Source: CAZNLS01 sp964573895
GTDB taxonomy: Bacteria > Acidobacteriota > Aminicenantia > UBA2199
DNA: 64,000 bases
NCBI GenBank assembly: GCA_964573895.1
Contig: CAZNLS010000001.1
Location: forward strand, 18,220-82,219
Reading direction: 5' to 3'
In this document: positions 25,393 to 34,340 of the stretch, one piece after another
How positions within the stretch are numbered: position 1 is the stretch's first letter
How the letters are laid out: every line of letters begins with the position of its first letter
Notes under the pieces: generated by a model
What the model was told of the DNA's origin: nothing
The model's input: only the letters and a program-made list of their open reading frames with translations
Database searches by the model: none
Position numbers and translations under genes: made by a program

Positions 25393-26081
25393 TATTCCAG
25401 AGAATATTTTATTGCTGCTCTTGCCAATAAACGGGTTGAATCCAGCACCGGAAGGGGGCAGTCAGCAGGATCTACGATAAGAGGGATCTCGGTGCAGCCC
25501 AAAACCGCAGCTTCACATCCCTTTTTTTTCAGACGTGCAATAACCTCATTTAAATATAGACGTGCTCTTTCTGTAAAAATCCCGTTGACCAGTTCTTTAA
25601 AGATTATTTTATTGATATTTTCTCTCTCACCCTCATCCGGGATATCAATTCCTATTCCGTATCGTTCAAGTGTATCAGGGTAGACCGGACCGGACATCAA
25701 ATATTTTGTTCCTAAAATTGCCAATTTTTCAAAACCATTTTCTTTTGCTTTATCAGCAACAACCTCAGCAATATGCAGCCATGTCAATTTTGCTTTTTTC
25801 CTGACATATTCCATTGCTTCGTGAATAGTGTTATCCGGGCATATTGAAAAATCAGCTCCATTCTGTGCGATCTTACTTTCAGAAGATATCATTAATTCAG
25901 CAACACCCTTCCACTCTTTTTCACAAATATACTTCATATAAACTCCAAGAGGATGGTTATGCATACTAATTTCCGGGTGCATGTACTCTCCCATGAGATC
26001 AGGAGATTCCGAACAGATTGTTCTGTAACACAGTGCTGCTCCCTCGGCACTGCAGGCTACTATTCCAATGTGTTTTGCCAA
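25392..26081 (-). CDS. Aspartate/glutamate racemase-family protein
   Basis: 229 residues, with TTG start preceded by GGAGGTGAATC. The two catalytic-cysteine regions of the family are near CPDNTIHEAM (residues ~80-90) and VLGCTEIPLIV (~195-205); GIVACSAEGAALCY is the N-terminal strand-loop. These cofactor-free enzymes interconvert L- and D-amino acids. The first region reads CPDNT, whereas family members usually have the Cys in a (C)NT context; the precise catalytic residue is thus uncertain. It is the first gene of a two-gene unit with the aldolase. Confidence 0.8.
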   Translation of the reverse strand: MAKHIGIVACSAEGAALCYRTICSESPDLMGEYMHPEISMHNHPLGVYMKYICEKEWKGVAELMISSESKIAQNGADFSICPDNTIHEAMEYVRKKAKLTWLHIAEVVADKAKENGFEKLAILGTKYLMSGPVYPDTLERYGIGIDIPDEGERENINKIIFKELVNGIFTERARLYLNEVIARLKKKGCEAAVLGCTEIPLIVDPADCPLPVLDSTRLLARAAIKYSLE

Positions 26082-26174
26082 GATTCACCTCCTATTCTAT
26101 CTTTTGTAATATTGCCATAATCAGGTGAAAAAAGCGATCTGAAAATAGAAGTTTTTCACTGATTTGAATAATTT

Positions 26175-27347
26175 CTACTTTGAATGTTTTTTAATCCAGG
26201 AAACTACCAGATTAATATAACCCTTTGCAAAGGGAGATGATATTCCGCCAAGGGTCAAATAATGTGAAGCAGCAGGAAATATTTTTAAAAGATGATCTTT
26301 GTGAGCAGCTTCATTCAAAGTTTTTTTTAGAAGACCCATGCTTCTTTGTGGAGGTACAAAAGAATCATCACTGCCCCAGATAGCTAAAACAGGACATTTT
26401 ATCTTAGATAATACAGTTTTATCTTCAATGTTTTCTTTTGAATATCTACCCGATAAGAGAAGTTTTAAAAAAGTGCCTGAATCCAGGTACCGTATCATAT
26501 TCAGGCTGTTTGTAGGATCTGCAATTGTAATCCATCTATTTAACCTGACCTTTTCTACAATATTTTTGAAGCTGGCAAATATTCTTTCGTTGTAACGTTT
26601 TAGCTGCCCCGATGCCCTTAGAATGACTATTTCTGCAAGTTCAGCCCAATCTCCTCCCATTTTTTTTGCTTCACTCAACATTCTATTTCCTGAATTTTTG
26701 GGAATTTTACCGCTTAAGAGCATAAATGATAACTGCTTAAAGAGAACCGCTTTCCTTATTTCTGTTTCGGGAAAACCCTGTTTAATGCCTCTTTTTTCAG
26801 CACTGAACCTCAATATTTCCATTTCGGAAATTCCTGCTGCACCGGAAACCGCAACTACAAAAGAAACCTTCGGAGAAACAGAAGCCGTTAGAAGTGCAAT
26901 CTGAGCACCTTCACTTCCGCCAAACAATCCAACACTATTTTTTTTTATATTCTTGATACTTTTCAGAGAATCAACTGCATCAAGAGCCTCGTCTATTCTG
27001 TTTTTCTTTGTCTGAATCAAAGCATTTCCACCAGAGAGCCCCGTGCCGGGGCTGTCATATACAAGTGCCGCAACACCATTTTTTGCAAACTCTTTTGCAA
27101 GTTTTGTCCTGAGCAGGCCTCTTGCACTTCTGTCAGCTCCGGCAAGAATTACAACAGCCGGGGATTTATCTCTACCCCCGGGGAAATAAAGAGTTCCGTA
27201 TAAAATATATCCACCACTTTTAAAACTGATCTGTTTTTCGGGAGTTTCCGCAGGATTATCGTTCTTTTCACCATTACAGCATAGAAGAGAAGCAGCAACA
27301 ATAATCATGAGAATCAGGATTCTCTGTCGTAAAAATCTTTTCATCAT
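26175..27347 (-). CDS. Alpha/beta-hydrolase lipoprotein
   Basis: 390 residues with a lipoprotein signal (hydrophobic stretch ending SLLCCNG). The hydrolase core has VVILAGADRSARGLL (oxyanion region), VGLFGGSEGAQIALL (nucleophile elbow GGSEG), IWGSDDSFVPPQRS (acid Asp) and AASHYLTLGG (His). It resembles dienelactone-hydrolase/BAAT-like envelope esterases. A helical insertion of ~100 residues separates the nucleophile from the acid, probably a lid. Substrate unknown. It stands just downstream of the iron-sulfur gene's far side and may be separately expressed. Confidence 0.8.
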   Translation of the reverse strand: MMKRFLRQRILILMIIVAASLLCCNGEKNDNPAETPEKQISFKSGGYILYGTLYFPGGRDKSPAVVILAGADRSARGLLRTKLAKEFAKNGVAALVYDSPGTGLSGGNALIQTKKNRIDEALDAVDSLKSIKNIKKNSVGLFGGSEGAQIALLTASVSPKVSFVVAVSGAAGISEMEILRFSAEKRGIKQGFPETEIRKAVLFKQLSFMLLSGKIPKNSGNRMLSEAKKMGGDWAELAEIVILRASGQLKRYNERIFASFKNIVEKVRLNRWITIADPTNSLNMIRYLDSGTFLKLLLSGRYSKENIEDKTVLSKIKCPVLAIWGSDDSFVPPQRSMGLLKKTLNEAAHKDHLLKIFPAASHYLTLGGISSPFAKGYINLVVSWIKKHSK

Positions 27348-27373
27348 TTATAACTCATTTTAATACAAATTAT

Positions 27374-28654
27374 TTAATTGTCCATTCGGCTTATCATTTT
27401 TTCCAGGTAGCGGGATTTTACCTGTCGGGTTGCTAAAACCTGTTTTACAGGCGGAAGTTTTAGTATAACTCCCATCACGGCTGCCAAAGCCCTGTGACTC
27501 CACATCACCCTGTTATCAAATATTAGATTTTGAAGTTTTCCCCGTTCAATTGCCATCATTACTGCTTTGTGCACACCGTTTAAGGGAGTTATTACCCTCT
27601 CTTCTCTCTCTTTAAGAGTTAGTGATCCTTTGGGACAATTTTTAACGCAAACACCACAGCCAAGGCAGATTTCTTCATTCAATCGCACAGTTTTTTGGTT
27701 TATCTTTTCAGGACTGTTTGAAGAAACCAGTGTCATCGCCTCAACAGGGCAGACTGACACACATCTCCCGCATCCGTTGCACTCTTTCCTGTCAACGACC
27801 GGGAGAAAATTTGTAGTATGCACGGGGTCCATTAATGCAAATTTTCTTGCAGCGATCATCGCCTCACAGCAGCACCCGCAACAGTTGCAGATAAAACTTA
27901 CACTCTTTTTTACATTTTCTCCAAATTGAACTAGATTATTATCATAAGCTTCGTGCAGAAGATCCATGCATTCATCTTTGCTTATCTCTTTTGCGATCCC
28001 GTGCCTGGTGAGTGAAGATGCAACATTGTTAAAGGTCATACATATGTTTTTCGGAGCATTGCAATCCTTTCCCATGTGCTCCATTTTATGACGGCAGTAA
28101 CAGACTCCTACTCCTATTTTTTTAGAACTGCTTATTACTTCCGTTGCCCTTTCATAGTCGAGAACATGAATTGCCTGATCATTTGTCAAGACGGGTTCAT
28201 GAACAAATGTTCTGCCGAGCTGGGTTTCTCCTCTTGCAAACAGTTCCCTTATAAAATCCTCTTCAACATTTAAATATTGATAAAATAGTTCACTTAATAA
28301 TTTTTGATCAATATCATTTCTGATTCTCATCATTGAAAATTCAAAAAATCCTGCCATGGGAGGAGGAAGAGAATACTCCATTTCACCGTTTAGTTCAACA
28401 TCTACGAGGATGCCCCTCTCTGCTAAATTTTCAAGTATTTTTTTAGTTTCCGATAATTTTAATTTCCAATTTTTTGCAGCCTTTTCTGCTTTAAACGGCT
28501 TAATTGGCAGGAGAGAAACAAGAGACGCCTCTCTCTCACTGAACAGCATCTTTAAAATTTTAAATAATACATCGGAAGGAGGTGCTCCCTGGGGAAAACG
28601 GTTTAACCTTTTTTCCAGCGAAGAATACCCTGTTTTAACTGTTCTATGTGCCAT
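27374..28654 (-). CDS. Four-cluster-type [4Fe-4S] protein with winged-helix-like N-terminus
   Basis: 426 residues. The first ~110 look like a winged-helix segment (TKKILENLAERGILVDVEL). The middle has two unusual Cys clusters: CYCRHKMEHMGKDC followed by NICM, and CNCCGCCCEAM. The C-terminal third has two classic ferredoxin motifs, CNGCGRCVSVCP and CLGCGVCVKNCP. This order is seen in a family of anaerobe ferredoxin-like proteins of unknown partner. Cytoplasmic, no membrane segment. GGAGG precedes the ATG. The probable role is electron transfer; no redox enzyme lies beside it. Confidence 0.8.
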   Translation of the reverse strand: MAHRTVKTGYSSLEKRLNRFPQGAPPSDVLFKILKMLFSEREASLVSLLPIKPFKAEKAAKNWKLKLSETKKILENLAERGILVDVELNGEMEYSLPPPMAGFFEFSMMRIRNDIDQKLLSELFYQYLNVEEDFIRELFARGETQLGRTFVHEPVLTNDQAIHVLDYERATEVISSSKKIGVGVCYCRHKMEHMGKDCNAPKNICMTFNNVASSLTRHGIAKEISKDECMDLLHEAYDNNLVQFGENVKKSVSFICNCCGCCCEAMIAARKFALMDPVHTTNFLPVVDRKECNGCGRCVSVCPVEAMTLVSSNSPEKINQKTVRLNEEICLGCGVCVKNCPKGSLTLKEREERVITPLNGVHKAVMMAIERGKLQNLIFDNRVMWSHRALAAVMGVILKLPPVKQVLATRQVKSRYLEKMISRMDN

Positions 28655-28710
28655 TTAATAAACCTCCGTTAAATATTGATCTTTAATCGTATTGTCAAAC
28701 ATCAAATTAT

Positions 28711-28989
28711 TTATAAAGATCCAATAAATAAAGCAAGTAACATTGTTGTTAATCCAACCAGGAAAATAGCGGCAGATCTGCAACCTGAGCCCATTAATGA
28801 TGAAAGCCGGGAATATTTTTCAGGTTCTCTTTCTATCAAATCCAAAATAAGATTTTCAACAAAATCTTTGGATTCTTTCAAACCCAGGCCTGTAAATTCC
28901 CGATGCAACTTGATCGCTTTAATTTTGTTTCCGGACAACAGAGCATCTTTGATTAATTCAGTCTGCTCAACAGTCAGGTGATCATTCAT
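28711..28989 (-). CDS. Small membrane protein with L7/L12 C-terminal-like domain
   Basis: 92 residues. KAIKLHREFTGLGLKESKDFVENL closely follows the ribosomal protein L7/L12 C-terminal helix-turn-helix (KIxVIKxxRExTGLGLKEAKDLVE), and is followed by a membrane helix (residues ~72-90) that ribosomal L12 lacks. Such hybrid proteins exist widely as uncharacterised products. It has a plausible ribosome-binding site (GGGAGAAATA). It lies between the iron-sulfur gene and the AHSA1-GNAT fusion, all on the minus strand. Confidence 0.7.
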   Translation of the reverse strand: MNDHLTVEQTELIKDALLSGNKIKAIKLHREFTGLGLKESKDFVENLILDLIEREPEKYSRLSSLMGSGCRSAAIFLVGLTTMLLALFIGSL

Positions 28990-29080
28990 AGTTATTTCTC
29001 CCTGTTATCATATTAATAATATACGTATTAACCCATGCAATTGAATATTTTACTCATTATTAAACATCAGATTACAATTC

Positions 29081-30058
29081 TTATAACAGAATTTCAAATT
29101 CTATCTCATGTTTAATGGGGATCTTCTCAGTTCCGGTTTCGGGTATTTCCGGTTTAAGTTTACGTGAAATGTCTATTGCGTTTCTGTAAAATCCTACTAA
29201 CTCAAATCCTCTCTTCTGATAAAATTTTAAAGCTTTCACATTATCATTTGTTGTTATCAGCCATACCCTCATGCAACTCTTCTCCCTGGCTTTTTCAATA
29301 ACTTTCAAAATCAGTTCCGAACCCAATCCTTTATGGGTATCTAAACTGTCAAGAGTAATAATTTCACATTCATTATTAACAATATTGTAGGTAATCAATC
29401 CAATAATTTCTTTTTCTTCATAGCATATAAATCCGGGAAGAACAGAAGTATCATGCATCTGCCCTTTTGAGACACATAGATGTGAACCCCAATTTCTTTT
29501 AACAAAATTTACTACAGATTCTTTGTCTGATGAATTAATCTCTCTTATATTAAAGTTTGTCCTTATATTTAGGTTTTCAGGTTTTGGGGGATTTTCCCAG
29601 TTAATCGGACCATTTTCGAACCGGTATTCAAGCCTTGGCAGTACAATTTGTTTCCATGCTCGCGTGAAATAGTCATAGGCTTCATCCCACTCATCTCCGG
29701 TCCCCCAACCATCGTGACACAGAGTCACTTTGACACAACTATTTTCTTCAGAGAATCGAATAATCACATGGGTTTGATGCCATCTGACCTCTGAAAGATG
29801 AGGAGGTGCATTCCAGGTAAAAGAGAACATTTTCATTGGTTGAATTGCCATTACCTTCAGACCCTCTCCTCCCTTCATACCTTCCGGAGCATCAGGATTA
29901 AAATATATCTCATATTTTCCTCCGGGAAGGATATTAATATCACATGCGGGAGCAAAAAAGCTTTTTATTCCTTCTTCTGTGGTCCATGCTTCCCAGACAT
30001 CTTCCAAAGATGCTTTTATCTTAATTGTTCCCTCAATTACTCTTTCTCTGTTTTTCAA
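29081..30058 (-). CDS. AHSA1 (SRPBCC)-GNAT fusion protein
   Basis: 325 residues from a TTG start. Residues ~5-150 form an AHSA1/SRPBCC ligand-binding domain (IKIKASLEDVWEAWTTEEGI, FFAPACDINILPGGKYEIYF, then WKQIVLPRLEYRFEN); residues ~165-300 form a GNAT acetyltransferase (LDSLDTHKGLGSELILKVIE carries the Q/RxxGxG/A-like acetyl-CoA loop; ALKFYQKRGFELVGFYRNAI is the closing strand). Each domain is common alone; joined in this order they suggest a ligand-responsive acetylation or detoxification of a small molecule. Substrate unknown. Confidence 0.8.
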   Translation of the reverse strand: MKNRERVIEGTIKIKASLEDVWEAWTTEEGIKSFFAPACDINILPGGKYEIYFNPDAPEGMKGGEGLKVMAIQPMKMFSFTWNAPPHLSEVRWHQTHVIIRFSEENSCVKVTLCHDGWGTGDEWDEAYDYFTRAWKQIVLPRLEYRFENGPINWENPPKPENLNIRTNFNIREINSSDKESVVNFVKRNWGSHLCVSKGQMHDTSVLPGFICYEEKEIIGLITYNIVNNECEIITLDSLDTHKGLGSELILKVIEKAREKSCMRVWLITTNDNVKALKFYQKRGFELVGFYRNAIDISRKLKPEIPETGTEKIPIKHEIEFEILL

Positions 30059-30091
30059 AGTTATCTCTGCAAGATCAGTTTATATGAAATA

Positions 30092-30376
30092 TTAATCCAA
30101 ATGCAAGTCAAAAATGCGAAATCTGTTAAATATTGTGTTGAAAAGGATCGCTTCAAGAGCTCCNNNNNNNNNNNNNNNNNNNNNNNNNNNNNNNNNNNNN
30201 NNNNNNNNNNNNNNNNNNNNNNNNNNNNNNNNNNNNNNNNNNNNNNNNNNNNNNNNNNNNNNNCCAAACGAGTACAATATTCCCGCAACTATTCCGGGAA
30301 AAGTGAAGAGAATTGCCTGCAATTTTGCAAATCTGAATATATTCACACTCTTTTTTTCTCCCATTTTACTTAGCAT
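30092..30376 (-). CDS. Small membrane protein interrupted by an assembly gap
   Basis: AAGGAG stands before the ATG at 30376. The first part, FRFAKLQAILFTFPGIVAGI, is a basic segment plus a membrane helix; the part after the gap begins GALEAILF and ends in DLHLD. The style recalls small DUF3566-like membrane proteins but the middle is unknown. If the two contig ends are joined on their shared CC the frame stays open and gives a 60-residue product; a real missing piece is equally possible. It follows the GNAT gene by 13 bp. Confidence 0.5.
   Translation of the reverse strand: MLSKMGEKKSVNIFRFAKLQAILFTFPGIVAGILYSFXXXXXXXXXXXXXXXXXXXXXXXXXXXXXXXXXXGALEAILFNTIFNRFRIFDLHLD
30164..30263. other. Assembly gap, exactly 100 N
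   Basis: The run is a fixed-length placeholder between two contigs. The flanking bases (CTCC before, CCAAAC after) share CC. Confidence 0.98.
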
Positions 30377-30389
30377 TCTTATCTCCTTA

Positions 30390-30968
30390 TCAATTATTTA
30401 ATAACTCTTTTCTCATAATCGGCCTGGTCGGAGAACGTCTTGCAACTTCCACGAATCCTGCCTTTTTAAATGCAGAGGGAATTCCTGTCCATGCAAAAAC
30501 CGGAGGGATATTTTTCCCGGGTTTAGGCTCTACCGGGTATCCTTCGATCAAATCAGCACCGCTTTTCTTCGCATAATCCGAAGCAGCTTTTATCAATTCT
30601 ACTGAAACACCTATTTTTCTGAATTTTTTTTCGACAAAGAGACAAACGATAGACCAACAGGGACGGTCATCGATTGGTTTTAGTATCCTTGATCTTGAAA
30701 GTACCGAAAATGCAGATCTCGGGGCAACAGCACACCATCCGATCGCCTTTCCGTCATAATATGCAAGAATTCCCGGTATTTCATTCGACTCAACTATTTT
30801 TTTCATTTCTTCCCTGTTCTTTTCACCCTTTTGCATTTCATACTGTTTTCCGGGAATTCGCCAGTACATGCACCAGCATCCTCCGCATGCACCTTTTTCA
30901 CCAAAGAGTGCCTCGAAATCTTGCCAGATATCGGGGTTAAGGCAATCAAATGTTAATTTTAATTCCAA
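30390..30968 (-). CDS. GNAT-family N-acetyltransferase
   Basis: 192 residues. ILAYYDGKAIGWCAVAPRS is strand beta-4, and VCLFVEKKFRKIGVSVELIKAA is the acetyl-CoA-binding region in which the usual RxxGxG reads RKIGVS. The end PSAFKKAGFVEVARRSPTRPIMRKEL is typical of a subgroup with an N-terminal CGGCWCMYWR segment rich in Cys and Trp (residues ~27-37). That subgroup's substrate is unknown. It is the first gene of a short minus-strand unit with the gap-interrupted membrane protein. Confidence 0.8.
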   Translation of the reverse strand: MELKLTFDCLNPDIWQDFEALFGEKGACGGCWCMYWRIPGKQYEMQKGEKNREEMKKIVESNEIPGILAYYDGKAIGWCAVAPRSAFSVLSRSRILKPIDDRPCWSIVCLFVEKKFRKIGVSVELIKAASDYAKKSGADLIEGYPVEPKPGKNIPPVFAWTGIPSAFKKAGFVEVARRSPTRPIMRKELLNN

Positions 30969-31112
30969 TTGGTTTCGCTATCCTTTAATCTTTTTTTACT
31001 ATTTTATAATAAATTTAATTTAAATTCTCTTAAACCCAATTTTTCAATGGAACTAGTCCGTTCTTGTCTGGGGTAAAGTTAAAATCGTATTAGTTTAAAT
31101 TTATTTAATACA

Positions 31113-31535
31113 CTATTTAAATTTTTCTTTGAGATCAATAAGGATTTTTGTTGTGCCCAGATCGCTGGATTTTGAGATATTAACAGTTATCCCCTTTATC
31201 TTTCCATGGCTTTTTCCGTTAACAAATTGATCAACATACTCTTTATTAAGAGAGCTTTTTTTGATGAACTCCTCTGCCCTTAAAGGAAAATAAAATCCGG
31301 TTTTAAAAAAATTTTTAAAAACAGAAACCCAGCAAATAGTTTTTTTCTTTTTCAATATTTTACAGAGCCAGCTTTTCCCGTCATTGTAGTAACGCCACTC
31401 CATTGATAAGTGTGGATAATCTTTTTTTAAAATATCATTAAATTCATCCCAGACATTTTTTGTTTCCCCGAGATGATTCTTTAATACTGTATCATCAGGG
31501 AAGATATCCTTGACATTTAAACACGGTTTTTCCAT
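31113..31535 (-). CDS. DUF3788 family protein
   Basis: I choose the ATG at 31533-31535, giving 140 residues beginning MEKPCLNVKDIFPDD; the longer frame overlaps the methyltransferase and adds a non-homologous leader. The rest (LKNHLGETKNVWDEF, EWRYYNDGKSWLCKILKKKKTICWVSVFKNFFKTGF) follows the DUF3788 pattern, a small soluble family related in style to the YdhG/DUF1801 group, function unknown. No strong ribosome-binding site is visible, so the start is less sure than the family. Confidence 0.7.
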   Translation of the reverse strand: MEKPCLNVKDIFPDDTVLKNHLGETKNVWDEFNDILKKDYPHLSMEWRYYNDGKSWLCKILKKKKTICWVSVFKNFFKTGFYFPLRAEEFIKKSSLNKEYVDQFVNGKSHGKIKGITVNISKSSDLGTTKILIDLKEKFK

Positions 31536-31608
31536 ACAATCTTTATACAAAAACAGAAAAATATTTACTACTTTAAAAACACGTCTTCCAAAAAAATTAC
31601 CAGTTAAT

Positions 31609-32304
31609 TTATAAAATAATTGAATAGAAATAGAAATCTGAAAAACTTCCGTGCCCGTAATCCCCTTTAAAAACATACTTGTTAGGAATATGTTCAAGCA
31701 GAGTCCACTCAGGCATATTTTTATTGATCCATTCAGTGAATTTTCTGTGCTTTACATGAGCCGCCGCATTTTCACTGTTTTGCTCATAATTACTTGAATA
31801 AATAATCACATATTTAGTTCCGGCTTTAAATAATGATCTCATATATTTATAAAAAATTTCATCTTCGACAAGGTGAAAAATTACATCAAGCGAAAGAGCA
31901 GCTTCTGCGGTTTCATCACTATAATCATTCATTAACTTAAATTTAAAATTACTTTTATCGGCGAAACGTCTACGGCACATTGCAATAGCAGATTCACTCA
32001 CGTCAAAGCCTAAATAGTTTCGATAATTCATTAAAGCAAGCTGGTTACCATCCCCGCAGCCAAATTCTATCACTGATTTTATTCCGTTTTTTTTAATAAA
32101 AGAATTTAGAACTTCAGCTTTAAATTTTGCAAACTTATCATAAGATCCGTAACCTGAATTCCCACCGGAAGAATATCTCTGTTCCCAATATTTTTTTGAA
32201 CCTGGAAATGCTTCAGCCTTTAGCAAATCTTTTTTGAACAAATTCAAAAAAAAATCACCAATTACGGGAATTTTTTTCACAAACTTTTTCAAATTCTTTT
32301 CCAT
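31609..32304 (-). CDS. Class I SAM-dependent methyltransferase
   Basis: 231 residues. SVIEFGCGDGNQLALM (~residues 78-93) is motif I for S-adenosylmethionine, with YLGFDVSESAIAMCRRRF as motif II and AALSLDVIFHLVEDEIFYKY as the post-II acidic region. The short hydrophobic N-terminus (PVIGDFFLNLF) may associate with the membrane. Substrate unknown; resemblance is to polysaccharide or small-molecule methyltransferases. No flanking sugar genes. Confidence 0.8.
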   Translation of the reverse strand: MEKNLKKFVKKIPVIGDFFLNLFKKDLLKAEAFPGSKKYWEQRYSSGGNSGYGSYDKFAKFKAEVLNSFIKKNGIKSVIEFGCGDGNQLALMNYRNYLGFDVSESAIAMCRRRFADKSNFKFKLMNDYSDETAEAALSLDVIFHLVEDEIFYKYMRSLFKAGTKYVIIYSSNYEQNSENAAAHVKHRKFTEWINKNMPEWTLLEHIPNKYVFKGDYGHGSFSDFYFYSIIL

Positions 32305-32431
32305 AACATTATTCGGTTCAGTGAATTAACAATAATATTTTATAGTTATGTTTAAATATTTGCAAAAAACGAAATTAATAAAAATTGCCTTATGCTGACA
32401 ATCTGCACCCGGTTATAAATCCACTTTCATT

Positions 32432-33358
32432 TTAATTCTTAGATTTGCCTGCTGCAATTACAAAAATCCCGATACCGGACATTTTCCATTTTTTTGCTTT
32501 ATTTAAAGCTAAGTATTTTGAAATGTACCTTGGAAATTTAAAGGGATCTTTCAGAATTGATTTTAATAAATGAACTTTGGATTGACCTGAAAAAGTGACA
32601 CTACCCTTCCACCCAGGGCGAAAAACCTTATCAGAGAATTTAAAATCTGAAAACCCTGTTTCGGTCAATAATTGCTCTAAAGATTCCGGGGAAAAATACC
32701 ATCTGTGATCAAGTTGGTAAATCCAATGATTAATTCCTGCTTTTACACGGTCACCGCTTTTATAATTTCCAGTTTCCAGAACCAGCCAGCCACCTTTCCT
32801 TAGAAATAATCCTGCCTCACAAATTAATTTTTTTGGGTTGGTAACATGTTCAATGACATCCCACAATGTAATAATATCAAACCTTTCTCCTTTAGGAATT
32901 TGTGATATTGTTCCCTTTATTACTTTTATTCGGGAATTTTTTTTTAACCTGCCAGGTTCTATCGCCGGATCTACTGCTGTCACACTCCAACCCTTCTGCG
33001 CAGCTAACTCTGCAAATATTCCTGCTCCGGCTCCAATATCCATCATTCTTTTTTTTGTTACCGGCAGAGACTCAACAAAATTTAATTCAAACTTAGCAAT
33101 TTTACGCTTTTGGTTTTCATCAAAATATCGTGATTTGGGCAATCCATTCCCAGCATAGGCGGATTCAAAATATGAGATACTCTGATCTTTCGTTCTGCTA
33201 ATAGGATACTGCCAGCTGAAAACACAATTTTTGCACTCTACAATATTAACATGTGATAGTGACTCCGAATCAGAGGCATTAGCTTTAAACCTGAGTAATT
33301 TGTCAGAGCCGCATATCAAACATTTCCGGCTTTGCGGATCAAAATCAGTTTTTAACAT
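32432..33358 (-). CDS. Class I SAM-dependent methyltransferase with N-terminal zinc ribbon
   Basis: 308 residues. Residues ~13-47 hold a CLICGS...VECKNC four-Cys zinc site. MMDIGAGAGIFAELAA is SAM motif I, followed by GWSVTAVDPA and LWDVIEHVTNPKKLICEA (motif with the D-x-IEH signature of methyltransferase type 11/12). The zinc-ribbon plus methyltransferase pairing is frequent in surface-glycan or lipid-modifying enzymes of the Methyltransf_23 type, though no such locus is adjacent. Start ATG at 33358. Confidence 0.8.
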   Translation of the reverse strand: MLKTDFDPQSRKCLICGSDKLLRFKANASDSESLSHVNIVECKNCVFSWQYPISRTKDQSISYFESAYAGNGLPKSRYFDENQKRKIAKFELNFVESLPVTKKRMMDIGAGAGIFAELAAQKGWSVTAVDPAIEPGRLKKNSRIKVIKGTISQIPKGERFDIITLWDVIEHVTNPKKLICEAGLFLRKGGWLVLETGNYKSGDRVKAGINHWIYQLDHRWYFSPESLEQLLTETGFSDFKFSDKVFRPGWKGSVTFSGQSKVHLLKSILKDPFKFPRYISKYLALNKAKKWKMSGIGIFVIAAGKSKN

Positions 33359-33462
33359 AGAATATCACCTTAATAATCCTACCCTGTATATTGCACTCTG
33401 TACAGATTCATCTTGTCATTGAAAAATTAGTATGTCAAGAAACATCTGACCGATCCGGCTTT

Positions 33463-33991
33463 TTACAGGCANNNNNNNNNNNNNNNNNNNNNNNNNNNNN
33501 NNNNNNNNNNNNNNNNNNNNNNNNNNNNNNNNNNNNNNNNNNNNNNNNNNNNNNNNNNNNNNNNNNNNNNNCAGGCAATCCGCGATGAGTTTTGCTACTG
33601 TTTGATGATTTGACTTGTAAGCATTCCAGATGGAAATGCACCACTCGTCAATCTTTTTATCCCTTTTAAGACCTGCCGGATTGTTCATAACATCAATTGC
33701 TGTAATCTCTCCTCTATCTGCAGGCAATTCAAATGAGGGCCAGCTTCTCCTCTTTTTTGCAAACTCCATGTGCATCCTCTGCACCTCTCTTCCGGACATT
33801 TTTTTCTCTAAATGAAAGGATAAACCGATGAGCGCAAATGCCAGCCGAATCGGTTTGGTGTTTTCATCCGCATGCTGAGCTGACCACGCATCAACAACAT
33901 GCTGATGAATAAAATTGTTCCCTCCATGCTCAAGTGTATAACACTGAAGCTCATTATATGCTTCAAATTCCAGAGCACTTATGTTTATCAT
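33463..33991 (-). CDS. DUF5946 family protein, spanning an assembly gap
   Basis: The start, MINISALEFEAYNELQCYTL, and the middle, HQHVVDAWSAQHADENTKPIR then LAFALIGLSFHLEKKMSG, are DUF5946 signatures (uncharacterised soluble family of ~140-170 residues). The coding sequence reads into 100 N after ADCL. Both sides of the gap carry CAGGCA (33466-33471 and 33572-33577); joined on that overlap the gene ends at once in TAA (33463-33465), giving a natural ~139-residue protein. Confidence 0.65.
33472..33571. other. Assembly gap, exactly 100 N, with overlapping contig ends
   Basis: CAGGCA directly precedes and directly follows the N run, so the true gap is probably zero with a 6-bp overlap. The join gives an intact DUF5946 stop. 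Confidence 0.95.
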
Positions 33992-34073
33992 CTAATCTTT
34001 TTTATTTACACGTCTTATTTTCCAAAACAGACATTTAGCTGCAATCTTATATTTTTAGCCACTGATACACATT

Positions 34074-34265
34074 TTATAGGATTTTTTTGACCCTGCCGAC
34101 CCTGCCGTCGGTCAGCCTCACTTTGATACCACGAGGATGAACAGAAGAGTTTGTTAATATATCTTTCACAATACCCTCAGTTAATCTACCGCTTCTTTGA
34201 TCTTTTTTTAATACAATTGCAACTTTACATCCCGGCTTTATATTCTCTCTTCTATCCCCATTCAT
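34074..34265 (-). CDS. ywbE: YwbE family protein (DUF2196)
   Basis: 63 residues, the family's normal size. RRENIKPGCKVAIVLKKDQR then SGRLTEGIVKDILTNSSVHPRGIKVRLTDGRVGRV follows Bacillus YwbE almost residue by residue. It is a small KOW-like beta protein of unknown function. Single gene on the minus strand, divergent from the large regulator at 34341. Confidence 0.9.
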   Translation of the reverse strand: MNGDRRENIKPGCKVAIVLKKDQRSGRLTEGIVKDILTNSSVHPRGIKVRLTDGRVGRVKKIL

Positions 34266-34340
34266 CCAGCCATTCTACCATTTTTTCATGCATTAGATTA
34301 TTTAACAGTATTACTTAAATATGTTAATCTGAGTTAAATC

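Noticed and set aside
29798..30373. Plus-strand frame running through the 100-N gap
   Set aside because: Its length is due to the N run; it is antisense to the AHSA1-GNAT gene and the small membrane-protein gene.
33435..33644. Second minus-strand frame across the 33472-33571 gap
   Set aside because: Artefact of N translation; the DUF5946 frame explains the sequence on the right side of the gap.
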